30,930 bases of DNA from Chloroflexota bacterium (lineage in GTDB: Bacteria; Chloroflexota; Limnocylindria; QHBO01), in NCBI GenBank assembly GCA_029865285.1, contig JAOUHE010000002.1:1-30930 (forward strand). The letters run 5' to 3'. Shown piece by piece: positions 7,346 through 16,401 of the stretch (positions are counted from its first letter, which is position 1; each line of letters starts with the position of its first letter). Position numbers and translations under genes: made by a program. Under the pieces are notes generated by a model. The model saw only the letters and a list, made by a program, of their open reading frames with translations, made no database searches and was not told the DNA's origin.

Positions 7346-8152
7346 CTGACGAGCTCCACGCCCGACGCGCTGTGGGCCTCGCGGTCGGTCCGGGCGCTCC
7401 GCCCGGCGGCGGTCCTGGCCTCGGGGATCACCCGCTCGGTGCGCGGCGTCCGGCTGCTCGACGACCTCGACCTGTCGGTAGGCGTCGGGGGACGGCTGCT
7501 TATCGTCTCTCGGCCCGAGGGATCCGCCTCACTCCTGTTGCGGATCCTGGCCGGACTGGCCCATGCGGACCACGGCAGTGTTCGGCTGGCTGGCGTGTCG
7601 CGTGCCGACGATTCGGCGGCCGGCTGGGCGCGGCGCATCGGGTATGTCGGCGCCTCTGCCGGCATCTACGGATGGATGACGCCCGCCGAGGTGCTTGAGC
7701 TCGCCGGTCGGCTGGCGGGCTACGACCGGGCCGATCGCCACCGGAGATCGGATGCAGCTATGGAGCGATACCGCCTGGGTTCGAGCAGAGACGCTCCGAT
7801 TCGCCGCGGGGGAGCCGCCCTGGCGCAGCGGACCGCCCTGGCGGCGGCAATGCTGACCGATCCGGAGGTGCTCTTTCTCGACGATCCACTGCGCTCGGTG
7901 GACGCCGAGGAGCGGAGCCGCCTGCTCGCCATTCCGGGCAAGCGACGCACCGTCGTGCTGGCGAGCGCCTTCCCCGCGACCGAGGTCGGCCTGGTGAACC
8001 AGGTCGCCCTGCTGCGGGACGGGAGTGTGGTGCTGCACGCCCCCGTGCGCGAGCTCGATGCGCGGGGCCTGACGCTCTCCCTGCGAGGGATCGAAGCCCT
8101 CGCAGGCATCAGCGAAGCGAACGACTCGCATGCGAGGGTGGCCGCCCGATGA
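7346..8152 (+). CDS. ABC transporter ATPase-like protein with degenerate nucleotide-binding motifs (CTG start)
   Basis: The 268-residue fold is clearly an ABC ATPase: VLASGITRSVRGVRLLDDLD then SVGVGGRLLIVSRPEGSASL, LLRILAGLAHADHGSVRLAG, and VLFLDDPLRSVDAEE. The key residues are lost, however. Walker A (GPNGAGKST in relatives) reads SRPEGSASL, with Ala at the Lys position (A61). The LSGGQ signature reads IRRGGAALAQ. The catalytic Glu after Walker B is Asp (D179-D180), and the switch His is missing (LASAF). No ATG, GTG or TTG lies in frame before 7439, which would cut off the first strand. A perfect GAGGAGGT at 7333-7340 sits five bases before CTG 7346, so I take CTG as the start. It overlaps the permease by ATGA (8149-8152). 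Confidence 0.75.
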   Translation: MTSSTPDALWASRSVRALRPAAVLASGITRSVRGVRLLDDLDLSVGVGGRLLIVSRPEGSASLLLRILAGLAHADHGSVRLAGVSRADDSAAGWARRIGYVGASAGIYGWMTPAEVLELAGRLAGYDRADRHRRSDAAMERYRLGSSRDAPIRRGGAALAQRTALAAAMLTDPEVLFLDDPLRSVDAEERSRLLAIPGKRRTVVLASAFPATEVGLVNQVALLRDGSVVLHAPVRELDARGLTLSLRGIEALAGISEANDSHARVAAR

Positions 8153-8868
8153 ATCGCCTGCTCGCGCTGGCTGGCCTTGCCGCACACGAGCTGTGGATCA
8201 GCTACCGCCTGCTTCTCCTGCTGACCCTGCCCCTTCTCGGTGGCCTTGCGGTGGGTGCCATTCCGGCGGAGTTGGCGGGGCTCCGCGCCGTCGATGGGGC
8301 GGCCAGGTGGTATGCCATCTCCCTCTGCGCATCGGTGGGCATCGGGGCGGCGGTCGTGTCAGCAACGCTGGCCGCCGAGCGACGGCGTGGGACGATCGCA
8401 TGGATGGCGGTGCGCGCCGTACCGCGGTCGGCCGTCCAGCTCGCCTGGTTCGTCGTGGTGGGAGGCGTGATGGTCGTCGGCATCGCGCTTGGCGCCGCGG
8501 CGGCCTGGCTGACGGCCATCGAACAACTGGCCGAGATCCCCGATGCCGGGCCCCTGGTGGCGGCCACCGTCGCCGCGGCTGCGGCCGCGCTGGTGGTGCT
8601 GGCGGGCGCGATGATCGTCGGTGCGCTGCCACTCCCTCCCGCAGTGGCGAGCGTGCTGTCGCTGCTTCTGGGCGTGGGCATCCTGGCGAGTGCCGTCGTG
8701 GTCCCCCTGACGGCGCCGCTGCCGACCGGCGGACTGGGTCTGCTGGCCAACCTGTCCCGATCGACTCGCCCGATCGCCGACGCACTCCAGTCGACCGGGA
8801 CAGCGCTGGTCGCCGTCGCCTTCCTCCTGCTGCTGGCCGTCGTCACGCTCGACCGCGCCGACCTCTGA
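8149..8868 (+). CDS. ABC-2-like membrane subunit
   Basis: A 239-residue, very hydrophobic protein with about six predicted membrane helices. A cytoplasmic loop reads AAERRRGTIAWMAVRAVPRS; a charged amphipathic segment of this kind (LxxERRxGTxxxL) between the second and third helices is typical of ABC-2 type permeases. The ATGA overlap with the ABC ATPase-like gene makes it that protein's partner. The transported substrate is unknown. Since the ATPase looks unable to hydrolyse ATP normally, the pair may need another ATPase or may have a non-transport role. The MFS gene follows after eight bases, so the three probably form one transcript. Confidence 0.7.
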   Translation: MNRLLALAGLAAHELWISYRLLLLLTLPLLGGLAVGAIPAELAGLRAVDGAARWYAISLCASVGIGAAVVSATLAAERRRGTIAWMAVRAVPRSAVQLAWFVVVGGVMVVGIALGAAAAWLTAIEQLAEIPDAGPLVAATVAAAAAALVVLAGAMIVGALPLPPAVASVLSLLLGVGILASAVVVPLTAPLPTGGLGLLANLSRSTRPIADALQSTGTALVAVAFLLLLAVVTLDRADL

Positions 8869-8876
8869 GCGGGACA

Positions 8877-10472
8877 ATGGGCGCGCCGACGGCTCCCATC
8901 CTGCGGCCGGTGGCTGCCTGGGCGGTCCTCGTGATCGCCTCGCTGGGCGTCTTCCTTGGCGGCGCGGAGCTGATGGTGGTGGCGATCGCGCTGCCCTCCA
9001 TCGTGGCCGACTTCGGCGGCTGGGCGGACCTGGCGCGCGCCAGCTGGATCGTCAACGGCTACCTGGTCGCCTACGTGGTCGCCATGCCGCTCGCCGGTCG
9101 CGCCGCCGACCTGTGGGGCGCACGACGCCTCTACCTGGTCGCACTCGTCCTCTTCTGCGCCGGCAGCCTGGGCGCCGGCCTGTCGCGCTTCGCCGGCCCG
9201 GAGGCGGGGATTGGTTGGCTGATCGGCGCGCGCGTGGTGCAGGGCCTTGGCGGCGGCGCGCTCGTCCCGCTCTCGATGACCCTGGCCAGCCATCTCTTCG
9301 CCGGGCGCGCCCGCGCCACGGCCCTGGGGATCGAGGGCGCTGCCGCCTTCGTCGGCATGGCGGTCGGCCCCGCCTACGGCGCCTGGGTCCTGCTGAACGT
9401 CTCGCTGCCGGTGCCCGGGCTAGACCTGGCCGGCTGGCAGTGGATCTTCTTCCTGAACGTGCCGGCCGGCCTGGTCACCCTCGTCCTGCTCTACGTGGTG
9501 GCCGGCGGGGTCGAGACTCCCAGGGCTCCCGGACGCCTCGACCTCGTCGGCGGGCTGCTCGTCTCGTTCACCCTGCTGCTCGGGGTCGGCGCGCTCTCGC
9601 TTGCCGGGCAGCGGGGCTGGGGCGATCCGCTGATCGCCGGCGGGCTGGCGGTGTCCGCCATCACCCTGGCCGGCTTCGTGCTGCTGGAACTGCGCAGCCG
9701 CTGGCCATTGGTCGACCCGCGGCTCTTTCGATCGGTTCCGTTCTCGGCCGCGAACGCGGTCAGCCTGCTCACCGGCTACACCCTCGCGACGATGATCATC
9801 GGCGGCCCGGTCTTCGTGAACCGCGTCCTGAATGCCGGCCCCGACCACGCCGCCGCAGCCCTGACCGCGCTCACCGTGGCGATCGCTGGCGGCGCTCTGC
9901 TCGGCGGCGTCGTCTCGGGACGGCTCGGCGAACGGCTGCCGACGATCGCCGGCGTGGCCGTCAGCGCCGCCGGCCTGTGGCTCGCCCTCGGATGGGAGGT
10001 CGGGACCGAGCTGCCTCGCCTGCAGCGCGACCTGGCGCTGTTCGGCGCCGGCTTCGGGTTGACCGTCTCACCCCGAGCCACGGCCGCGGTCGAGGCCGCC
10101 GGCGCATCCGCCTACGGGGTCGCCAGCGCCATGCTGCAGATCACGCGGACCATCGGGATGAGCGTCGGCCTCGCGCTGCTGACCAGCATCGGCCAGAACC
10201 GGATCGATGAGCTGAACGCGCTCATCAACGATCCGGCGCGACGCGACGCCCTGGTCGCCACGCTGGGGCACCCGGAGTTCGTGGGGATCGACCCTCGATC
10301 CAGCCTGGCGCTGATCGACCTGCTCGAGGCCTGGTCGCGCGGCGAGGCAGCGGGCGTGCTTCGCGTGGTCTTCGCCATTGCTCTGGCCGTGGCGATCGCC
10401 ACGCTGCCGGTCGCCCTGGGAGTTGCGGCCCGGAGCCGGCCTCGACCGGAAGCGAGGCAGGCGATGGGCTAG
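8877..10472 (+). CDS. DHA2-type MFS multidrug efflux transporter (14 TM helices)
   Basis: A 531-residue major facilitator with about 14 hydrophobic helices, which is the DHA2 (EmrB/QacA) drug:H+ antiporter layout. Visible family motifs are FLGGAELMVVAIALPSI in TM1, WIVNGYLVAYVVAMPLAGRAADLWGARR covering motif A between TM2 and TM3, and GLGGGALVPLS followed by GPAYGAWVL (motif C-like region of TM5). The start is ATG 8877 with a weak GCGGGA seven bases upstream. A longer frame back to 8130 is only a shadow of the permease gene. It ends in TAG 10470-10472, sharing CTAG with the stop of the convergent sortase-like gene. Substrate unknown. Confidence 0.9.
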   Translation: MGAPTAPILRPVAAWAVLVIASLGVFLGGAELMVVAIALPSIVADFGGWADLARASWIVNGYLVAYVVAMPLAGRAADLWGARRLYLVALVLFCAGSLGAGLSRFAGPEAGIGWLIGARVVQGLGGGALVPLSMTLASHLFAGRARATALGIEGAAAFVGMAVGPAYGAWVLLNVSLPVPGLDLAGWQWIFFLNVPAGLVTLVLLYVVAGGVETPRAPGRLDLVGGLLVSFTLLLGVGALSLAGQRGWGDPLIAGGLAVSAITLAGFVLLELRSRWPLVDPRLFRSVPFSAANAVSLLTGYTLATMIIGGPVFVNRVLNAGPDHAAAALTALTVAIAGGALLGGVVSGRLGERLPTIAGVAVSAAGLWLALGWEVGTELPRLQRDLALFGAGFGLTVSPRATAAVEAAGASAYGVASAMLQITRTIGMSVGLALLTSIGQNRIDELNALINDPARRDALVATLGHPEFVGIDPRSSLALIDLLEAWSRGEAAGVLRVVFAIALAVAIATLPVALGVAARSRPRPEARQAMG

Positions 10473-11161
10473 GGGATCGGCTCGGCCACCACGACCAGCT
10501 CCCCCCAGTTGCGGTTGTAGCCCTGGCTCGTCTGCAGGGTGAGCCGCTCGTGGTCGACCGGCTGGGTCCACCACACGCCGGCGCAGCCGGGCGGGGCGTA
10601 CACCAGGGCAAGAGGCAGCTTCCATGCCGCCTCGGCGCGGTCGTCGGGGCAGCTCACGTTGGGGTGGATCTCGGTGACCCGGTAGCGCAGCACCTGGTCG
10701 TCGGACATGAGGACCTTGACCTCGGCGCCGAGGAGGACATTCCAGAGGGGCTTGAAGAGGCTCAGCTCCGCGTGCGCGAACAGGTAGCTGTTGGTGCCAC
10801 GTCCCGGTTGTGAGCTCTGGCGCAGGATGTAGGCGGCATCGTGGGGCGGGAAGTCGTCCTGGCCGGGGAGGACGGCCTGCACGACCGCGATGTTGATGCC
10901 GACCGACTCGATCTGGATCTGCCGTGCCACCCAGTCCGCGGGGACCGGTGTCAATGACGGTGTCGGCGCATCAGATGGTCCGGAGCCGGTCGGGCTCGGA
11001 CTCGCAGACACCACGGCGACTGGGCTGCTCGGGTCGGGGATGTCGGGCAGGCTTGGACTCGGGCGCGCATCGAGATCCAGCTGACCGACCAGGATCAGCC
11101 CGACGCCGGCGACGGCAAGCAGCAGTGGCAGCGCGATGCTCGGAGCGGAGAGGCGCCTCAT
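10469..11161 (-). CDS. Membrane-anchored sortase-fold protein lacking the catalytic cysteine
   Basis: The 230-residue protein has one N-terminal membrane helix (residues 8-27), a Pro/Ser/Thr-rich stalk (about 30-75), then a sortase-like beta domain. The His-containing motif is NSYLFAHAEL (H130). The usual TLxTC motif reads LTLQTS, so the nucleophilic Cys is Ser (S212, codon AGC). A downstream Arg that could be the third catalytic residue is in GYNRNWGELVV (R217). Two other Cys (C171, C193) could form a disulfide. I start at ATG 11161, because the earlier ATG 11221 would overlap nuoN by 38 bases and gives a poor leader. It follows nuoN by 22 bases and may be cotranscribed. Enzymatic activity is doubtful. 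Confidence 0.72.
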   Translation of the reverse strand: MRRLSAPSIALPLLLAVAGVGLILVGQLDLDARPSPSLPDIPDPSSPVAVVSASPSPTGSGPSDAPTPSLTPVPADWVARQIQIESVGINIAVVQAVLPGQDDFPPHDAAYILRQSSQPGRGTNSYLFAHAELSLFKPLWNVLLGAEVKVLMSDDQVLRYRVTEIHPNVSCPDDRAEAAWKLPLALVYAPPGCAGVWWTQPVDHERLTLQTSQGYNRNWGELVVVAEPIP

Positions 11162-11183
11162 GCGCCGGAGTCTAGCAAGCGCG

Positions 11184-12638
11184 CTAGAAGAGGCTCGCCA
11201 CTGACGCCTGGAGGAAGGCAAGCACCGGCTCGGGGAAGAGCCCCAGGGCCAGAACGGCGACCACCGAGATCGCGAGAGCGGCGATTCCGACCGGGGAGCG
11301 ATCGATCGGGGCCGGCTGGTCCTCCGGATCGCGCATGTACATGTAGACGATCACCCGGAGGTAGTAGAACGCGGCCAGCGCGGCATTCAACGCGATCGCC
11401 ACCGCGAGCCACGCGACGCCCGCGTCCACGGTCGCGATCAGGACGTACAGCTTCGCAAAGAAGCCGACCGTGGGCGGGATGCCGGTCAGCGACAGGAGCA
11501 GGATCGCCATCCCGGCGGCCAGCCACGGCGCGCGTCCGGCCAGGCCCGCGAAGCCGCCCAGCCCGCCGAACCGGCGCGGATCGCGCTGGAGCATGCCGAC
11601 GACCGCGAAGGCGGCCATGTTCATCACGCCATACCCGAGCACGTAGAAGAGGATCGACTCGATCCCCTGCGCACGGATATCGGGGTCGACCGCGTGGGCG
11701 AAGGCGGCCAGCCCGGCGAGGATGTAGCCGGTATGGGCGATGCTCGAGTAGGCGAGCATGCGCTTCACGTTGGTCTGGGTCAGCGCCACGATGTTGCCGC
11801 CGGTCATGGTCGCCACCGCCAGGATCGCCATCACGGCATACCAGTCCGCGCTCATCGGGCCGAGCCCCTCGGCAAAGAGGCGTACCAGCAGGGCGAAGGC
11901 CCCAAGCTTGGGCCCGACCGAGAGGAAGCCGGTGATCGGCGTTGGCGCGCCCTGGTACGCGTCAGGGGTCCAGAAGTGGAAGGGCACGGCAGCCGCCTTG
12001 AAGGTGGCACCGACGGTCAGCAGTCCGATCGCCAGGATCCCGGCTGGGCCGGCCGCATGCGCCAGGGCGCCCATCCCCTCGATCCGGGTCGAGCCGGTCA
12101 GCCCGTAGGTCCAGCTGATGCCGAAGAGCAGGATGGCGCTGGCGAACGAGCCGAGCAGGAAGTATTTGAGGCCACCCTCGTTGCTGTACCGATCGGTCTT
12201 GTGGAAGGCGGTCATCAGGTAAGCCGGCATGACCATCAGCTCAAGACCGATGAAGAGCGTGATCAGGTCAGCGCTCGATGCCAGGACGAACATCCCGATC
12301 AGGCTGAATATCAGGATCGTGTTGAACTCGCCGAGCGGCATCCGGCGCTGCGCCAGGTAGGACGGTGCGAAGAGCGCCGCCAGGATGCCGATGACCACGG
12401 TCGCGGCCTTGAAGAAGACCGACAGGTCGTCGACCACGTAGAAGCCTTCGAAGATGCGGTCGTTGACACCCCAGACCGGGATGCAGGCGGCACCCACCAG
12501 GACGAGGCCCGACACCGTGAGCGCCGTCAGGATCCACTTGCCGTTCCGCGGCAGGAACAGGTCCACGGTGATGATCGCCAGCACCAGGAAGACCAGGATC
12601 AGCTCGGGCAGGAGCGGGGCGAGGTCGATCAGCTGCAT
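11184..12638 (-). CDS. nuoN: NADH-quinone oxidoreductase subunit N
   Basis: A 484-residue antiporter-like subunit of the complex I membrane arm, with about 14 membrane helices. The conserved half-channel region includes LFIGLELMVMPAYLMTAF (Glu in TM5) and KYFLLGSFASAILLFG with the TM7 Lys. AVPFHFWTPDAYQGAPTPIT and NVKRMLAYSSIAHTGYIL are NuoN hallmarks. It pumps protons together with NuoL and NuoM. ATG 12638 lies 10 bases downstream of the nuoM stop. It is the last nuo gene in the JKLMN operon. Nothing in it looks damaged. Confidence 0.96.
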   Translation of the reverse strand: MQLIDLAPLLPELILVFLVLAIITVDLFLPRNGKWILTALTVSGLVLVGAACIPVWGVNDRIFEGFYVVDDLSVFFKAATVVIGILAALFAPSYLAQRRMPLGEFNTILIFSLIGMFVLASSADLITLFIGLELMVMPAYLMTAFHKTDRYSNEGGLKYFLLGSFASAILLFGISWTYGLTGSTRIEGMGALAHAAGPAGILAIGLLTVGATFKAAAVPFHFWTPDAYQGAPTPITGFLSVGPKLGAFALLVRLFAEGLGPMSADWYAVMAILAVATMTGGNIVALTQTNVKRMLAYSSIAHTGYILAGLAAFAHAVDPDIRAQGIESILFYVLGYGVMNMAAFAVVGMLQRDPRRFGGLGGFAGLAGRAPWLAAGMAILLLSLTGIPPTVGFFAKLYVLIATVDAGVAWLAVAIALNAALAAFYYLRVIVYMYMRDPEDQPAPIDRSPVGIAALAISVVAVLALGLFPEPVLAFLQASVASLF

Positions 12639-12648
12639 CGGTCCGTCC

Positions 12649-14172
12649 TCACCACGGCAGGCTGAACGAGGTCAGCCCCTGCGAGGATTCGATCGCCTCG
12701 ATGATGCGATCGACCGGCCCGCTGATGGCGTCGAGCACCGGTCCCGGGAAGACGCCCAGCGCGACGACCAGCACGATCAGCGGGGCCAGCGCCAGCCACT
12801 CGTTGCGGCTCATGTCCTTCAGCGACGGCCACCATCGGCGCATCCAGTCAGACGGCACGCTGAAGAAGATGCGCTGGAACATCCAGAGCATGTAGACCGC
12901 GCTCATGATCACGACGAGCATGGTGGCCGCGGCCACCCAGCCGGAATACTGGAAGGCGCCCAGCAGGACCAGGAACTCACCGATGAAGCCCGACAGGCCT
13001 GGCAGCCCAATGCTGGCGAAGGTGAAGAGGCCAAAGATCGCGGCGTACTGCGGCATCCGGGCGTTGAGGCCGCCCATGTGCGCGATCGCGCGGTCGTGGG
13101 TGCGCTCGTAGATCACCCCGACCAGCAGGAAGAGGGCGCCGGTGGTGATGCCGTGGCTGATCATCTGGAAGATGGCGCCCTGCAGCCCCTGCACGTTGAA
13201 GACGAAGGCGCCCAGGGTGACGAAGCCCATGTGGCTGACCGAGGAATAGGCGATCAGCTTCTTCAGGTCGGGCTGCACCATGCTCACCATGGCGCCGTAC
13301 AGCACGGCGATCACCGCCAGCGCGATCACGATTGGCGCAAAGCTGACCGCCGCGTCGGGGAGCAGCGGCAGCGAGTAGCGCAGGAAGCCGTAGCCGCCCA
13401 GCTTCAGCAGGACGCCGGCCAGGATGATGCTGCCGGCGGTGGGCGCCTCGACGTGGGCATCGGGCAGCCAGGTGTGAAACGGCCACATCGGGACCTTGAT
13501 GGCGAAGGCCAGGAAGAAGGCCACGAAGGCGAGCGCCTGGAGCCCGTCGGCGTAGCCGAAGCCGCGCAGCGTCTCGTAGCTGAAGGTGAACGGGTGGCCG
13601 GCCGACGCGTGCGCGATTGCCACCGCCAGGATGGCGACCAGCATCAACAGCGAGCCGACCAGCGTGTAGATCACGAACTTGACCGTGGCGTAGATCCGCC
13701 GCGGTCCGCCCCAGATGCCGATGATCAGGTACATCGGGATGAGGCTGATCTCCCAGAAGACGTAGAAGAGGAAGAGGTCGAGCGACACGAAGACGCCGAG
13801 CATGCCGACCATCAGCAGCAGCATCGCCGCGTAGTACTCCTTGACCCGCACGCGGATCGGATCCCAGGAGTAGAAGATGCTGACCACCGACAGGACGGTG
13901 GTGAGCAGCACCAGGACGACCGACAGGCCGTCCACGCCGAGCGTGTAGCGCATCCCGAAGGCGGGGATCCAGGAGAGATCCTCCCGGTACTGGAATTCGG
14001 CTCCGCCGGTGTTGTAGCCGAGCAGGGCCAGGCTGAACCCGAAGCTGGCGAGCGCCGCCAGCAGGGCGATCCAGCGCATGGCACGATGGTTGTCGCGGGG
14101 AACCAGGACGAGCGCCAGCACGCCGATCAGGGGCGAGAAGACGACAAGGGAGAGGATCGGCAGATCGCTCAC
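12649..14172 (-). CDS. nuoM: NADH-quinone oxidoreductase subunit M
   Basis: A 507-residue proton-pumping subunit. It has the TM5 Glu region FYVFWEISLIPMYLIIGIWG, the TM7 region KFVIYTLVGSLLMLVAILA, WLPDAHVEAPTAGSIILAGV, LLKLGGYGFLR and LKKLIAYSSVSHMGFV. All are standard NuoM features. I start at GTG 14172 because it overlaps the nuoL stop as GTGA; the longer frame to 14343 reads through the end of nuoL and is not plausible. Length and motifs are normal for the family. Confidence 0.96.
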   Translation of the reverse strand: MSDLPILSLVVFSPLIGVLALVLVPRDNHRAMRWIALLAALASFGFSLALLGYNTGGAEFQYREDLSWIPAFGMRYTLGVDGLSVVLVLLTTVLSVVSIFYSWDPIRVRVKEYYAAMLLLMVGMLGVFVSLDLFLFYVFWEISLIPMYLIIGIWGGPRRIYATVKFVIYTLVGSLLMLVAILAVAIAHASAGHPFTFSYETLRGFGYADGLQALAFVAFFLAFAIKVPMWPFHTWLPDAHVEAPTAGSIILAGVLLKLGGYGFLRYSLPLLPDAAVSFAPIVIALAVIAVLYGAMVSMVQPDLKKLIAYSSVSHMGFVTLGAFVFNVQGLQGAIFQMISHGITTGALFLLVGVIYERTHDRAIAHMGGLNARMPQYAAIFGLFTFASIGLPGLSGFIGEFLVLLGAFQYSGWVAAATMLVVIMSAVYMLWMFQRIFFSVPSDWMRRWWPSLKDMSRNEWLALAPLIVLVVALGVFPGPVLDAISGPVDRIIEAIESSQGLTSFSLPW

Positions 14173-16397
14173 GGCCGCATCACCAGGTAGGCGATCAGCA
14201 CCAGCGCCAGACCGGCGGCCATGCCCAGCCCGTAGTTTTCCACGCGACCGGTCTGCGCGCGGCGCAGCAGCCCGCCGAATCGCTGGGCGACCCACCCGGC
14301 GCCGTTGACCGCCCCGTCGACCACCTTGGCGTCGAACCACCACAGGGCGTTGCCGACGAGCACGCCGCCGCGGGCCCAGACGAGGCCGTACAGGTCATCC
14401 ACGTAGTACTTGTTCAGGCTGGCGGCGTACATCCCCGGGCCGAGGCCGAACGGCATGCGGACGACGAAGCGTCCCGGTGCCTCCGGGTCGAGGACGTACC
14501 AGCGGTACGCCAGCCAGATCCCGGCCACGCCGACCGACGCGCCGATCACCAGCAGCAACCCGCCGATCCCGAACAACTCGAATCCGTGATGCTCGCCGGC
14601 CGCGATCGAGCCGGACAGGATGCCGGCGCCCGCCTCCTCGGCGGTGTGGAAGACCTCCTCCAGCCAGGTGTGGATGAAGCCGCCCTCCGGCGGAATTCCC
14701 AGCAGCAGGCCGGCCAGCGCGGTCGGGACGGCCAGGATGATGAGCGGCCAAACCATGGTCGGTGCCGATTCGTGGACGTGGTGCCAGGCGTCACGCGGGC
14801 CACGCCACGCCCCATGGAAGGTCATGAAGATCATGCGGAAGGTGTAGAAGGCGGTCATGAAGGCGACGATCACGCCGACCGCGTAGAACAGGTAATAGCC
14901 GCGGTTGAACGACTCGGCGAGGATCTCGTCCTTGGAAAAGAAGCCGGCAAAGAGGGGGATCCCGGCGAGCGCCAGCGCCCCGACGACCATCGTCCGATAG
15001 GTCCACGTCATTCGGTCGCGCAGCCCGCCCATGAAGCGCATGTCCTGCTCGCCGGACGCCCCGTGGATGATCGAGCCGGAGCCCATGAAGAGGAGCCCCT
15101 TGAAGAAGCCGTGGCTGACCAGGTGGAAGATGGCCGCCACCCAGGCACCGATCCCCAGTGCGAAGAACATGTAGGCCAACTGGCTCACCGTCGAGTAGGC
15201 GAGCACCTTCTTGATGTCGTTCTGGGTCAGCGCGATCGCGGCGGCAAAGATGGCGGTGAAGACGCCGATGCCGGCCACCACCCACATCGCAACCGGGCTC
15301 TCCGCGAAGATCGGGTTGGCGCGGGCGACCATGTAGACCCCGGCGTTCACCATCGTGGCGGCGTGGATCAGCGCACTGACCGGGGTTGGGCCCTCCATCG
15401 CGTCGGGCAGCCAGACATGCAGCGGGAACTGGGCGCTCTTGCCGACCGCGCCGGCGAAGAGGAGCAGGGCGATCACCGTTACCGCGGTCGGATCGAGGCC
15501 GCCGATGCCGGCAAAGACCTCCTCGAAGTTGAGGGTCCCGAGCATCGTCCAGATCATCATGATCCCGAGGCCGAAGCCGAAGTCGCCGACCCGGTTGACC
15601 ACGAACGCCTTCTTGGCGGCACCGGCGGCCGAGGGCTTCTTGTACCAGAAGCCGATGAGCGCGTAGCTGCACAGGCCGACCGCCTCCCAGCCGACGTACA
15701 GCATCAGGAAGTTGTCGCCCAGGATCAGCAGCAGCATGCTGAACATGAACAGGTTCAGGTAGGCGAAGAAGCGCCACAGTCCGCGGTCGCCGTCCATGTA
15801 GCCGATGCTGTAGACGTGGACCAGCAGGCCCACGGTGCTCACCACCAGCAGCAGCGCGGCGGTCAGGCCGTCGACCAGGAAGGCGATCTCGATCTGGAAG
15901 TCGCCCGAGACGATCCACTCGTAGACCGACACGTGGTACACGTGGCCGCCGAAGACCACGTTGGCGAACACCACCATGCTGAACGCCCAGGCGATCCCGA
16001 CCAGCGCGGTCGGCACCCACCAGGACCGATAGCTCGGGCGGGGTCCGCCCTCGACCACATGCCCGGCCTGCCCCAGCCCGTCGTTCATGTCGGCGGGGAT
16101 CACCCCGTCGGCACCGTTGCTGTTGGCGAGGTCGTCCGCGTGGCCGGCGTGCGGCGAGCTGAGTGCCTGCTCCTCCTCCGACGGAACGGCGCGGAACGCC
16201 GAGTCATCGGTCTCGCCGGAATCGTGCCCGTCACCGCCGTGCCCTGCGTGCCCCCCATGGTCATCGGCGTGCGAGTCGCCGTGATCATCGTGACCGTGGG
16301 ACGGAACGCGATCGAGCCGCGATCCAGCCAGCACGGCAAACAGGAAGCCGGCCAGCGGCAGCGCCGGGATGAGGGCGATCAGCAGCTCGGTCGACAT
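14169..16397 (-). CDS. nuoL: NADH-quinone oxidoreductase subunit L with His-rich insertion
   Basis: A 742-residue NuoL, longer than the usual 610-660. Core motifs are intact: LMLYVGWEAVGLCSYALIGF, AAKKAFVVNRVGDFGF, FPLHVWLPDAMEGPTPVSAL, NDIKKVLAYSTVSQLAYMF and the C-terminal arm YVDDLYGLVWARG. The extra length is mainly an insertion between TM1 and TM2 (residues about 31-115). Its first part is a His/Asp/Gly tract with eight His between residues 34 and 58, and two more His follow at 83 and 86. In known complex I topology this loop faces the cytoplasm. The downstream neighbour nuoM overlaps by GTGA, and nuoK ends four bases upstream. Confidence 0.95.
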   Translation of the reverse strand: MSTELLIALIPALPLAGFLFAVLAGSRLDRVPSHGHDDHGDSHADDHGGHAGHGGDGHDSGETDDSAFRAVPSEEEQALSSPHAGHADDLANSNGADGVIPADMNDGLGQAGHVVEGGPRPSYRSWWVPTALVGIAWAFSMVVFANVVFGGHVYHVSVYEWIVSGDFQIEIAFLVDGLTAALLLVVSTVGLLVHVYSIGYMDGDRGLWRFFAYLNLFMFSMLLLILGDNFLMLYVGWEAVGLCSYALIGFWYKKPSAAGAAKKAFVVNRVGDFGFGLGIMMIWTMLGTLNFEEVFAGIGGLDPTAVTVIALLLFAGAVGKSAQFPLHVWLPDAMEGPTPVSALIHAATMVNAGVYMVARANPIFAESPVAMWVVAGIGVFTAIFAAAIALTQNDIKKVLAYSTVSQLAYMFFALGIGAWVAAIFHLVSHGFFKGLLFMGSGSIIHGASGEQDMRFMGGLRDRMTWTYRTMVVGALALAGIPLFAGFFSKDEILAESFNRGYYLFYAVGVIVAFMTAFYTFRMIFMTFHGAWRGPRDAWHHVHESAPTMVWPLIILAVPTALAGLLLGIPPEGGFIHTWLEEVFHTAEEAGAGILSGSIAAGEHHGFELFGIGGLLLVIGASVGVAGIWLAYRWYVLDPEAPGRFVVRMPFGLGPGMYAASLNKYYVDDLYGLVWARGGVLVGNALWWFDAKVVDGAVNGAGWVAQRFGGLLRRAQTGRVENYGLGMAAGLALVLIAYLVMRP

Positions 16398-16401
16398 CGG
16401 T

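Noticed and set aside
8130..8876. N-terminal extension of the MFS protein to 780 residues
   Set aside because: The extension is read across the permease gene in another frame; ATG 8877 gives the standard DHA2 start.
14173..14343. N-terminal extension of NuoM to 564 residues
   Set aside because: It overlaps the end of nuoL and is Arg-rich; GTG 14172 in a GTGA overlap gives the normal NuoM N-terminus.
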